From Xenorhabdus kozodoii (GTDB lineage Bacteria; Pseudomonadota; Gammaproteobacteria; Enterobacterales; Enterobacteriaceae): DNA of 64,000 nt. The position numbers and the translations under genes were made by a program. The notes under the pieces are model-generated. The model made no database searches, was not told the DNA's origin, and saw only the letters and a program-made list of their open reading frames with translations. Positions within the stretch are counted from its first letter, which is position 1. Every line of letters begins with the position of its first letter. Of this stretch, positions 18,875 through 26,767 are shown piece by piece. The stretch is from contig NZ_NJCX01000012.1 in NCBI RefSeq assembly GCF_002632875.1, forward strand, positions 1 through 64,000, given 5' to 3'.

Positions 18875-19222
18875 ATGCAAAAAATAGCCTTATTCACGTA
18901 CATTCTGGTTCTGTTTAGTTTTGCTCAACCAGCAAAAGCGCTGTCTGAGAATGAAGCTGAAGATCTCGCCGATCTGACCGCCGTCTACATCTATCTAAAA
19001 CATGACTGTGGCTATAGCCAAATCCCGGATTTTCAAATTAAGCGCACCATTATCTATTTTGCCCAACGCAACAAGTGGGATCTCACTAACTATGACAGTC
19101 AGCTAATGCAAGAACTGAATCAATCCGGTTACGACGACTTAAAAGGGATCAATCTGCCTCATGACGTTAAATGCCGCTCTCTGGCTCGAAATTCCCTCAG
19201 TCTCCTCTCCTATATAAAATAA
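18875..19222 (+). CDS. yacC: YacC family pilotin-like secreted protein
   Basis: The protein has 115 residues with a cleavable signal peptide (MQKIALFTYILVLFSF...AKA, cut near 22) and a mature domain that matches E. coli YacC. Shared blocks are LSENEAEDLADLTAVY, DCGYSQIP, FAQRNKWDL and a final SLARNSLSLLSYIK. Two cysteines (CGY and DVKC) could form a disulfide. The family is described as pilotin-like, which helps secretin assembly; no secretin gene is nearby. It lies directly upstream of speE-speD, as in E. coli. Confidence 0.9.
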   Translation: MQKIALFTYILVLFSFAQPAKALSENEAEDLADLTAVYIYLKHDCGYSQIPDFQIKRTIIYFAQRNKWDLTNYDSQLMQELNQSGYDDLKGINLPHDVKCRSLARNSLSLLSYIK

Positions 19223-19341
19223 CTCCTTTTGAATATACACCCAACATTAATTTCGTGTTGAAACTAAGTGACAATCACGTTAATTGTTGGCTACTATGTG
19301 CACCCAACGCCCATGAGTATCAAATGGAGGAATAGCGGAAC

Positions 19342-20205
19342 ATGTCACAAAAAGAAATTTGGTATGAAACATTGCATCCCAATTTCGGTCAATATTTCGC
19401 TGTTGAAAATGTGCTCTATCACGATAAGACTGAGCACCAAGATTTAATCATTTTCGAAAATACCGAACTAGGCCGTATCATGGCACTGGATGGGGTGATA
19501 CAAACCACAGAACGCGATGAATTTATCTATCATGAAATGATGGCCCATGTGCCACTATTTGCCCACAGCCAGGCCAAAAAAGTGTTGATCATTGGCGGTG
19601 GTGATGGTGGGATGCTGCGCGAAGTTTGCCGTCATCACTATCTCGACAACATCACAATGGTAGAAATTGATGCCGGTGTCGTCGAATTCTGCCGTCAGTA
19701 TTTACCAAACCATAACGCAGGAGCCTATGACGATCCTCGCTTCAAGCTGGTGATTGACGATGGCATCCATTTTGTTAACACCACATCTGAAAAATTCGAT
19801 GTCATCATCTCTGATTGTACCGACCCTAATGGACCCGGTGAAAGCCTGTTCACCTCTGAATTTTATCAAGGCTGTACTCGTTGCTTAAACCAAGGCGGTA
19901 TTTTTGTCGCCCAAAACGGTGTCTGTTTCCTGCAACAAGATGAAGCGGTCAACAGCCATAAAAAGCTGAACCACTATTTTACTGATAGCCATTTTTATCA
20001 GGCCGCCATTCCAACTTATTACGGTGGGATCATGACATTTGCGTGGGCGACCCAAAACCCCGCCTTGCGTCAAGTGCCTCTGGCAATACTGCAACAACGC
20101 TTTGAAAATGTGGCCATAACTTGCCGTTACTACACACCAGCCGTGCATATAGGAAGTTTTGCACTGCCGCAATACTTACTGAATGCCCTATCTGGAACTC
20201 AATAA
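19342..20205 (+). CDS. speE: Spermidine synthase (polyamine aminopropyltransferase)
   Basis: This 287-residue protein transfers the aminopropyl group of decarboxylated S-adenosylmethionine to putrescine. It shows [15 protein letters not shown], the nucleotide-binding GGGDGG motif (85-90), [15 protein letters not shown] and the catalytic region [16 protein letters not shown]. It has a strong ribosome site (TGGAGGAA). It is followed after 28 bases by speD, whose product supplies the substrate. Confidence 0.96.
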   Translation: MSQKEIWYETLHPNFGQYFAVENVLYHDKTEHQDLIIFENTELGRIMALDGVIQTTERDEFIYHEMMAHVPLFAHSQAKKVLIIGGGDGGMLREVCRHHYLDNITMVEIDAGVVEFCRQYLPNHNAGAYDDPRFKLVIDDGIHFVNTTSEKFDVIISDCTDPNGPGESLFTSEFYQGCTRCLNQGGIFVAQNGVCFLQQDEAVNSHKKLNHYFTDSHFYQAAIPTYYGGIMTFAWATQNPALRQVPLAILQQRFENVAITCRYYTPAVHIGSFALPQYLLNALSGTQ

Positions 20206-20233
20206 TCGCCCATTAGCCGGGAGGTGAACTAAA

Positions 20234-21022
20234 TTGCGCAAACTGAAATTGCACGGCTTTAATAATCTAACAAAAAGCTTGAGTTTCTGTATCTATGATA
20301 TCTGTTATGCAAAAACAAAAGCCGACCGCGACAGTTATATCGCGTACATTGATGAACAATATAATGCAACCCGCCTGACTGAAATACTCGGTGAAACCTG
20401 TTCAATCATTGGTGCAAACATTCTTAATATTGCTTGCCAGGACTATGACCCCAAAGGGGCAAGCGTTACCCTTCTGATTAGTGAAGAACCTATTGATCCC
20501 AAATTGGTGGATAATACGGAAAACCCAGGCCCACTTCCTGATTCTGTCGTCGCCCACTTGGACAAAAGCCATATCTGCGTGCATACCTATCCAGAAAGCC
20601 ATCCAGATGGCGGCCTGTGTACCTTCAGGGCAGATATTGAAGTATCAACCTGTGGCGTGATTTCTCCTCTTAAGGCGCTGAATTATCTGATTTATGAATT
20701 GGAATCTGACATTGTCACAATGGATTATCGTGTCCGTGGGTTTACCAGAGATATCAATGGCGTAAAACTCTATATTGACCATGAAATTAGCTCCATTCAA
20801 AATTATCTGACGGAAGAAATTCAATCCCAGTACCATATGATTGATGTGAATATTTTTCAGGAAAACCTTTTCCATACTAAAATGATGTTGAAAGAATTTG
20901 ATCTGAATGAATATTTGTTCAATACCACAGCCGAAGAGCTAAGTGAAACGGAAAAGGAAGAAATCACCCGGTTACTTAAAAAAGAGATACAGGAAATCTA
21001 TTACGGTCGAAATTTACCCTAA
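20234..21022 (+). CDS. speD: S-adenosylmethionine decarboxylase proenzyme, TTG start
   Basis: This 262-residue pyruvoyl enzyme self-cleaves between K111 and S112 in [14 protein letters not shown] to form its cofactor. Other family motifs are [33 protein letters not shown] and EIYYGRN at the end. The start is TTG with an excellent ribosome site (GGAGGTGA). E. coli speD also starts with TTG and reads [15 protein letters not shown] after it, so the start is well supported. It forms an operon with speE. Confidence 0.96.
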   Translation: MRKLKLHGFNNLTKSLSFCIYDICYAKTKADRDSYIAYIDEQYNATRLTEILGETCSIIGANILNIACQDYDPKGASVTLLISEEPIDPKLVDNTENPGPLPDSVVAHLDKSHICVHTYPESHPDGGLCTFRADIEVSTCGVISPLKALNYLIYELESDIVTMDYRVRGFTRDINGVKLYIDHEISSIQNYLTEEIQSQYHMIDVNIFQENLFHTKMMLKEFDLNEYLFNTTAEELSETEKEEITRLLKKEIQEIYYGRNLP

Positions 21023-21222
21023 CTCTCAGTTATTGCATTCAATTTGATCGATTTGGCTGGCCAAATATCAATTGCCAGCCATTCATTTAAAATATAACCT
21101 TGGAAACACACGTCATTGCGGTCGAATTTATCTATTAAATCGGCTAATTTCCTCTAACAAAGAAAAAAACACCATTTAATAGCAATAAATACTTTTATTT
21201 ATTTACGAACAATGAATAAAGA

Positions 21223-21327
21223 TATACCAGTCCGACTTCAAGTTACAGATTGCAAGCCAATATGAATGTTTATATCTCCCCGCGACGCGGGGAGATATAA
21301 GACGAATCTTGAAAGGCAACGAGTATA
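21223..21327. repeat. Dispersed palindromic repeat element, copy 2
   Basis: The element starts TATACCAGTCCGACTTCAAG and ends CTTGAAAGGCAACGAGTATA. At its centre is a perfect 14-bp stem with a 1-base spacer (21271-21299, TATATCTCCCCGCG and complement). Its end abuts the next copy. Confidence 0.85.
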
Positions 21328-21430
21328 TACGCATTAAACTTCAAGTTGCAATTTACAACACGATATGAAACCTGATTTCTCCCCGCTTCGCGGGGAGAAA
21401 TCACACGCATATTGAAGTTAGATTGGTATA
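21325..21430. repeat. Dispersed palindromic repeat element, copy 3
   Basis: It starts at TATACGCATTAAACTTCAAG and ends TTGAAGTTAGATTGGTATA, with a central 13-bp stem (21374-21402, GATTTCTCCCCGC and complement). It shares its first bases with the end of copy 2, so the two are head to tail. Confidence 0.8.
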
Positions 21431-21518
21431 GCATTTATTGTTACGAAATGGAGGTATATAATCGACAATAAAAAATAATCACCATTAGAAATCAATATAA
21501 CTTAGCGGTTTAAAAATA

Positions 21519-21544
21519 AAATTTGTTAGTCAGATAACAAATTT
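21519..21544. promoter_or_regulatory. 26-base dyad upstream of the uhpA-like gene
   Basis: A perfect 10-bp inverted repeat (AAATTTGTTA, 6 bases, TAACAAATTT) lies 86 bases before the uhpA-like start. Symmetry and position fit an operator for a dimeric regulator. The regulator cannot be named from sequence. Confidence 0.45.
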
Positions 21545-21630
21545 AGTTTAATTATTTGCATGAATTTTGTTGTATGAACATTATGATATCTAAATGATTT
21601 ATAATAAAACCCCTACAACATACAATAAAA

Positions 21631-22260
21631 ATGAAGATAAAAATTGCCCTCATTGATGACCATGTTGTTGTGCGTTCAGGCTTTGTCCAATTATTGTCAC
21701 TTGAAGATGATATTATCATTGTGGGTCAATACAGCAGCGCCAATGAAGCATGGCCAGATTTACTCAGAAAAACGATAGATATTGTCATCATGGATATCTC
21801 CATGCCTGACGAAAGTGGCCTACAACTTCTGGCACGGCTCCGCCCCACATGCCCAAATTTTCGCACAATCATGTTAAGTATTTATGATACTGCCGCACTT
21901 GTCCAAAATGCGCTGGACTCAGGTGCACGAGGTTATTTGACGAAATTTTGTGGGCCGGAGGAGTTAGTACAGGCCGTCCGGTCAGTCCATCAAGGAAATA
22001 TTTATCTTTGTGCCCATGCGCTGAAAGCACTTCGCCAAAAACCTCAAGAATTGACAGCACTGCAAACTCTGACACCGAGAGAAAAAGAAATTTTCCCATT
22101 ATTAATCAATGGGATTAGTGTAAAAACAATTGCTGAACAACTTGGGCTTAGTCACAACACCGTTCATGTCCATAGAGCCAGAATTTTAGATAAATTACAC
22201 TGTAATACCACTATTGATCTAGTTCATTATGCCCTCAAGAATCAAATCATTACGAGTTAA
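21631..22260 (+). CDS. UhpA-like response regulator (NarL/LuxR type)
   Basis: The protein has 209 residues. The receiver domain (about 3-120) has the acidic pair D9/D10, phosphoacceptor D55 in VIMDISMPD and conserved K105. A LuxR-type helix-turn-helix follows (about 145-205; LTPREKEIFPLLINGISVKTIAEQLGLS, broken here only by description, with a recognition helix ending TVHVHRARILDKL). It is most like UhpA (shared ALIDDH, VVRSGF.QLL, DISMPD.SGL.LL and TVHVHRA). It is probably phosphorylated by the adjacent kinase and activates sugar-phosphate uptake genes. The kinase gene follows after 3 bases. The target promoter is probably upstream of the afuA-like gene. Confidence 0.85.
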   Translation: MKIKIALIDDHVVVRSGFVQLLSLEDDIIIVGQYSSANEAWPDLLRKTIDIVIMDISMPDESGLQLLARLRPTCPNFRTIMLSIYDTAALVQNALDSGARGYLTKFCGPEELVQAVRSVHQGNIYLCAHALKALRQKPQELTALQTLTPREKEIFPLLINGISVKTIAEQLGLSHNTVHVHRARILDKLHCNTTIDLVHYALKNQIITS

Positions 22261-22263
22261 TCA

Positions 22264-23841
22264 ATGAATGAAAAACTTTTTTTCCTCTTACAATCACTAT
22301 TCCTTTGCTTATTTTATTCACTGATTTGGATTTCATTATGGGTAATTAGTTTTTACTTTCACAATAGTGGACTACAAGCAACGCTATTTTTACCTCAAGG
22401 AATACGTTTAGTATTTATGATTTTGTTGGGACGGCGATATCTTCCAATTCTTCTGATTAGTGAAACAAGCATCTTGCTGTGGCTAAAAAGCGAACAGCTT
22501 ATTATCTATCCAATCGTTCTACTCTCCCCATTTATTAGTGTGATCACAGCATTTGGCATTCAAAAGATATGGTGTAATTATTCTCTTTATTGGCAACAGC
22601 TTTCTATCTTGTTGGCAGGCGTTATCATTAATAGTCTTTTACAAATCTTATTTTTGTGCTTTTCGTTACCTGAAAAAATCAGCTTTATTTTTCTTTCCTC
22701 CTTAAGTGGTGGTGTTTTACTCTCTCCATTCGTCTATTTGATTTATGTTTATTTATATGAGCAATATTGGAAAAATCAACATGCCAAGGCCGATATAACC
22801 GATCCACAATTAAGAACGTCTTTGTTGATGTGGTGTTTCCTATTTAGTCTATTGGGGATCAGTGGCCAATATCTTCTATCCTCAGAAATAGAATGGTTAC
22901 TATCAATTTTAGTCTTTATTCCCAACATATTTATGGCCTATCGCTATGGTTGGCAAGGAGGTGTTCTCTCTGCATTGTTAGGAAGTTTACTCGTCACTTC
23001 TGCCCGTCAATTCAATGGTTCATTCAGTGAATTACAAGAATTAGAGATTTTTTTAACCACTCAAGCTTTATTAGGGATAGGTCTTGGTATTGCCATCAGT
23101 CGCCAACAACAATTGGCAGGTAGCTTAACCTATCAAAAGCAGTTGGCAAATAACTTAAACCGTTATCGTGAACGATTAGAAAAAGAGTTAGCAACACGCC
23201 ATATTTTGATGCAAAAACTGGTACATACAGAAGAAGATATTCGTAAAAATATTGCCAGAGAACTTCATGATGCCATTGGTCAAAATATCACTGCCATTCA
23301 AATTCAATCCATGCTAATAAAACGTAGTTCAACGCTATCATTAGCCCATAAATCAGCCGAACAGATTAACCAACTTTCCCAAAAAATACATCAGACAACC
23401 CGTCAACTGCTGCGTGAACTGCGTCCACCAGCGCTTGACGAAATGTCTTTTGAACAATCAATTCACCACTTAATCAACGAATTTGCTTTCGAGGAACAAA
23501 ACATCCTTTGTCATTTTGATTACCAACTACCCCATCCTCCTGATGATAATACTATCATTCTGACGCTTTATAGGTTAGTTCAAGAGTTACTGAACAATAT
23601 CAGTAAGCATGCTAACGCCAGCCAAATAAATATTACATTAAAGCAAAAAAGACATTTAATCGTACTTGAAGTCAGTGATAACGGTATTGGTATCATTGAT
23701 GATAATAAAAATACGGGATTTGGACTCAAAGGTATTGAAGAACGTGTTCAGGCGCTTGGGGGTCATTGGCGACTCAATACCCAACAAGGAACCCATGTCA
23801 TTATATATTTACCGATAAATACAGACAGGGATACTAAATAG
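22264..23841 (+). CDS. UhpB-like membrane sensor histidine kinase
   Basis: This 525-residue protein has eight or so N-terminal hydrophobic helices (MASE1-type, to about 285), then a HisKA_3 dimerisation domain with phospho-acceptor H335 in IARELHDAIGQN, then a HATPase_c domain (N-box ELLNNISKHANASQ, G1 VSDNGIGI, G2 GFGLKGIEERV). The layout is that of UhpB, which works with a membrane receptor (UhpC) rather than sensing ligand itself. It is coupled to the regulator gene upstream and 53 bases from the UhpC-like gene. Confidence 0.87.
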   Translation: MNEKLFFLLQSLFLCLFYSLIWISLWVISFYFHNSGLQATLFLPQGIRLVFMILLGRRYLPILLISETSILLWLKSEQLIIYPIVLLSPFISVITAFGIQKIWCNYSLYWQQLSILLAGVIINSLLQILFLCFSLPEKISFIFLSSLSGGVLLSPFVYLIYVYLYEQYWKNQHAKADITDPQLRTSLLMWCFLFSLLGISGQYLLSSEIEWLLSILVFIPNIFMAYRYGWQGGVLSALLGSLLVTSARQFNGSFSELQELEIFLTTQALLGIGLGIAISRQQQLAGSLTYQKQLANNLNRYRERLEKELATRHILMQKLVHTEEDIRKNIARELHDAIGQNITAIQIQSMLIKRSSTLSLAHKSAEQINQLSQKIHQTTRQLLRELRPPALDEMSFEQSIHHLINEFAFEEQNILCHFDYQLPHPPDDNTIILTLYRLVQELLNNISKHANASQINITLKQKRHLIVLEVSDNGIGIIDDNKNTGFGLKGIEERVQALGGHWRLNTQQGTHVIIYLPINTDRDTK

Positions 23842-23894
23842 CTAATATTCTCTTCGGGACGACCAAAGCAACATCGACTACTGATATCTATTTT

Positions 23895-25205
23895 ATGGAG
23901 ACATTTATGCAAGGCACTAGCCATGAGCAAGTATCACAAAATTACCGCTATTGGCGAAGCCATTTGCTCATATCCATGATTATAGGCTATGCCGCATTCT
24001 ACCTAACTCGCAAGAGTTTGAATATCGTTGTGCCAACCATGCAACTGGAGTTAGCCCTTAATAAAAATGATATTGGGTGGATAACCAGTTTATTTTACCT
24101 TGCTTATGGCAGTTCAAAGTTTTTTTCTGGCATTTTCCATGATCACACTGGTTATCGCTGGTTCATGGGCGCAGGGTTATTTATGACTGGAATGCTGAAT
24201 ATCATTTTTACCTTTTGCTCATCACTGCCTTCTTTATTGTTTGTCTGGACGCTAAACGGTTTTTTTCAAGGATGGGGATGGCCAACATGTGCTCGACTTC
24301 TCACTCATTGGTATTCCCGTAACGAACGAGGATTTTGGTGGGGTTGTTGGAATATATCTATCAATATCAGTGGGATTTTTCTGCCATTATTGTCTGCGCT
24401 CTTGGCAACGCATTATGGTTGGCGCGCAGCATTGTTCGTGCCTGGACTCATTGGCATTGTACTGGGGATTTGGCTATGCCGGAGAATACGAGGAATTCCA
24501 CAGGAACAGGGTTTACCTAGCGTGGGATATTGGCGACAAGATCCTATGGAGCTACGACAAGAACGATTATCTTCCCCCATGCCTATGATGCAAATCCTAC
24601 AGGAAACCATTTTATTCAATCGTACCATCTGGCTCCTTGGTTTTTCTTATATTCTCGTCTATTTCATTAGAATCGCAATTAATGACTGGGGTAACTTATG
24701 GTTATTAGAAAAACATAGAGTCGATTTACTGAATGCCAATGCCACACTATCATTATTTGAATTAGGCGGATTATTGGGTGCTCTCTGTTCTGGGTGGAGT
24801 TCTGATTTACTATTTCGTAGCCAACGCGCACCCGTCATTCTACTATTTTCGCTCGGCCTATTCTTTTCAATGGCCGCCCTCTGGTTAATCCCCATAAATA
24901 ATTATGTACTATTATCTATTTGCATTTTCAGTATTGGCTTTTTTGTATTTGGCCCACAGATGTTAATCGGCCTTTCAGCAACGGAACATTGCCACAAAAA
25001 AGCAGCGGGTACAGTGACCGGATATTTAGGATTGTATGCCTATTTTGGTGCGGCACTCGCGGGTTGGCCATTAAGCCAGATCATTGATCGCTATGATTGG
25101 ACAGGTATGTTTGCCTTACTGACACTTGCAGCCGCTGTGATGGGGTTATTACTGATGCCAATGTTAATGTCTGATGTTAGTAAAGTGAATAAAACATATC
25201 GATAA
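23895..25205 (+). CDS. UhpC-like sugar-phosphate receptor/MFS transporter
   Basis: This 436-residue major facilitator protein has about 12 membrane helices, of the organophosphate:phosphate antiporter family. It shows YAAFYLTRKSLNIVVP, FYLAYGSSKFFSGIF and GWGWPTCARLLTHWY, all typical of UhpC/UhpT/GlpT. Its place after UhpA/UhpB-like genes argues for UhpC, the receptor that senses external glucose 6-phosphate in E. coli, rather than a bulk transporter. No separate uhpT follows; an ABC importer does. A start a few codons into MQGTSHEQV is equally possible. Confidence 0.85.
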   Translation: METFMQGTSHEQVSQNYRYWRSHLLISMIIGYAAFYLTRKSLNIVVPTMQLELALNKNDIGWITSLFYLAYGSSKFFSGIFHDHTGYRWFMGAGLFMTGMLNIIFTFCSSLPSLLFVWTLNGFFQGWGWPTCARLLTHWYSRNERGFWWGCWNISINISGIFLPLLSALLATHYGWRAALFVPGLIGIVLGIWLCRRIRGIPQEQGLPSVGYWRQDPMELRQERLSSPMPMMQILQETILFNRTIWLLGFSYILVYFIRIAINDWGNLWLLEKHRVDLLNANATLSLFELGGLLGALCSGWSSDLLFRSQRAPVILLFSLGLFFSMAALWLIPINNYVLLSICIFSIGFFVFGPQMLIGLSATEHCHKKAAGTVTGYLGLYAYFGAALAGWPLSQIIDRYDWTGMFALLTLAAAVMGLLLMPMLMSDVSKVNKTYR

Positions 25206-25223
25206 CATAATTATTTTTCTGTA

Positions 25224-25244
25224 GTGCTCAAGTGAATTGAGCAC
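25224..25244. terminator. Hairpin after the UhpC-like gene
   Basis: A perfect 8-bp stem (GTGCTCAA, 5 bases, TTGAGCAC) begins 18 bases after the stop codon. Only a weak T-rich tail follows. It probably separates the sensing genes from the importer operon. Confidence 0.5.
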
Positions 25245-25257
25245 TATTCTATTAAGA

Positions 25258-25363
25258 TATACCAATCTAACTTCAAGTTGCCGTTTGCAAAACCAACGAG
25301 AGTGCTTATATCTCCCCGCTGCGCGGGGAGATATAAAACGCATCTTGAAAGGCGACTGGTATA
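25258..25363. repeat. Dispersed palindromic repeat element, copy 4
   Basis: It starts TATACCAATCTAACTTCAAG and ends CATCTTGAAAGGCGACTGGTATA (3' arm shown in part), so the ends are inverted copies of each other. The centre is a 13-bp stem with a 3-base loop (25307-25335, TATATCTCCCCGC and complement). Confidence 0.85.
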
Positions 25364-25626
25364 GCCACTATAAAATAGAGAAACCACTTAATAAAACAAG
25401 CAATAAAATTTACAACCAGAATAATCGATTAATCAATCAAGCAATAAAAAATGTTATTCACATTACAAATTCATCATTTCAAGTTGAATAACTTTAATTC
25501 ACTCGTCATTATCTATTTGAAAAATATTTTCGATATTCCCCCTTACCTAAAAACAATACTAATTTGTTTTATTGATTTGATTATAAATACGTAAAACCAA
25601 TATTTATGGACAGTAAGGAAGTTATA

Positions 25627-26658
25627 ATGAAATTAAAATCTTTCCCTTCCCTGATCATGATGGGATTAACTCTTACAGCTATGACCAACAATGCCCAAGC
25701 AGCAGGACGGCTCGTTGTCTATTGCAGTGGCACCAATGCCCTATGTGAAACAGAAACACGTGCTTTTAGCGAAAAATACAAGGTGAAAACCACATTTATC
25801 CGAAATGGATCAGGTAGCACATTAGCCAAAATCGAAGCGGAAAAACGTAATCCACAAGCAGATGTCTGGTATGGCGGTACACTTGATCCCCACTCCCAAG
25901 CGGGAGAAATGGATCTTCTGTATCCTTATAAATCACCTAATTTAGACCAAATCATGACTCAATTCCGTGATCCGGCAAAACGCAAAGGAAATTACACTTC
26001 TGCGGTCTATATGGGAATTTTAGGTTTTGGGGTGAATACAGAACGATTGAAAGAGCAAAATCTGTCCATACCCGCATGCTGGAAAGATCTGATAAAACCA
26101 GAATATAAAGGTGAAATCCAAATTGCAGACCCACAAAGCTCCGGTACATCCTACACAGCATTGGCAACATTTGTCCAACTATGGGGAGAAACCGCGGCGT
26201 TCGATTACCTGAAAAAATTGAACCGTAATATTTCCCAATACACCAAATCGGGTATTGCCCCTGCACGTAATACTGCCCGTGGTGAAACAGCCATCGGAAT
26301 TGGCTTTTTGCATGACTACTCACTGGAAGTTGAAAATGGCGCACCAATGAAACTCATTGCTCCCTGCGAAGGCACTGGATATGAAATTGGTGGTGTCAGC
26401 ATCATCAAAAATGCCCGCAATATAGATAACGCCAAATTATTTGTCGATTGGGTACTCTCTAAAGAAGCTCAAGAGCTAAGCTGGAAGAAAGGCCAATCCT
26501 ATCAGATCCTCACCAACACGACAGCAGAAGCCTCCCCCTTAACGTTAAAACCTACTGACTTAAATCTCATCAGCTATGACATGGAAAAATACGGTTCTAA
26601 TAAAATGCGCAAGGAATTGATCAATAAATGGCTCACTGACGTCAAAATGAGGCAATAA
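25627..26658 (+). CDS. afuA: AfuA-like periplasmic sugar-phosphate (or ferric iron) binding protein
   Basis: The protein has 343 residues from ATG 25627, which gives a clean signal peptide (MKLKSFPSLIMMGLTLTAM..., cut after NAQA). The mature protein is an ABC solute-binding protein of the FbpA/AfuA type (LVVYCSGTNALCETETRAFSEKY in part; ADVWYGGTLDPH; GIAPARNTARGE; WVLSKEAQ). Family members were first called ferric binding, but AfuA of Actinobacillus and Citrobacter binds hexose phosphates. The typical iron-binding Tyr-Tyr pair near the C-terminus is not seen. Together with the Uhp-like neighbours this favours a sugar-phosphate ligand, which is inference. Confidence 0.82.
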   Translation: MKLKSFPSLIMMGLTLTAMTNNAQAAGRLVVYCSGTNALCETETRAFSEKYKVKTTFIRNGSGSTLAKIEAEKRNPQADVWYGGTLDPHSQAGEMDLLYPYKSPNLDQIMTQFRDPAKRKGNYTSAVYMGILGFGVNTERLKEQNLSIPACWKDLIKPEYKGEIQIADPQSSGTSYTALATFVQLWGETAAFDYLKKLNRNISQYTKSGIAPARNTARGETAIGIGFLHDYSLEVENGAPMKLIAPCEGTGYEIGGVSIIKNARNIDNAKLFVDWVLSKEAQELSWKKGQSYQILTNTTAEASPLTLKPTDLNLISYDMEKYGSNKMRKELINKWLTDVKMRQ

Positions 26659-26767
26659 ATTCTCTCATTATCAATAAAGCCCATTCAAGTAGCGAGCCAT
26701 CAATATGTGCTCGCTATCCGAATAATACGCTTTACCTACTCTCATTATACAATTTGTTGGGGGAATT

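Larger units (their letters stand above)
21023..21630. other. 608-base gap between speD and the uhpA-like gene
   Basis: This AT-rich gap holds two adjacent copies of the dispersed palindromic element (21223-21327 and 21325-21430) and a 26-base dyad (21519-21544) ahead of the uhpA-like gene. No credible open reading frame was seen. Confidence 0.7.
25206..25626. other. 421-base gap between the UhpC-like and AfuA-like genes
   Basis: The gap holds the hairpin at 25224-25244, one palindromic element (25258-25363) and about 260 bases of AT-rich DNA. The latter must contain the promoter of the importer operon and perhaps the UhpA-like binding site. A short open frame here lacks any family resemblance. 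Confidence 0.65.

Noticed and set aside
25237-25491. 84-residue plus-strand open frame between the UhpC-like and AfuA-like genes
   Set aside because: It runs through a palindromic repeat element and lacks any protein-like pattern.
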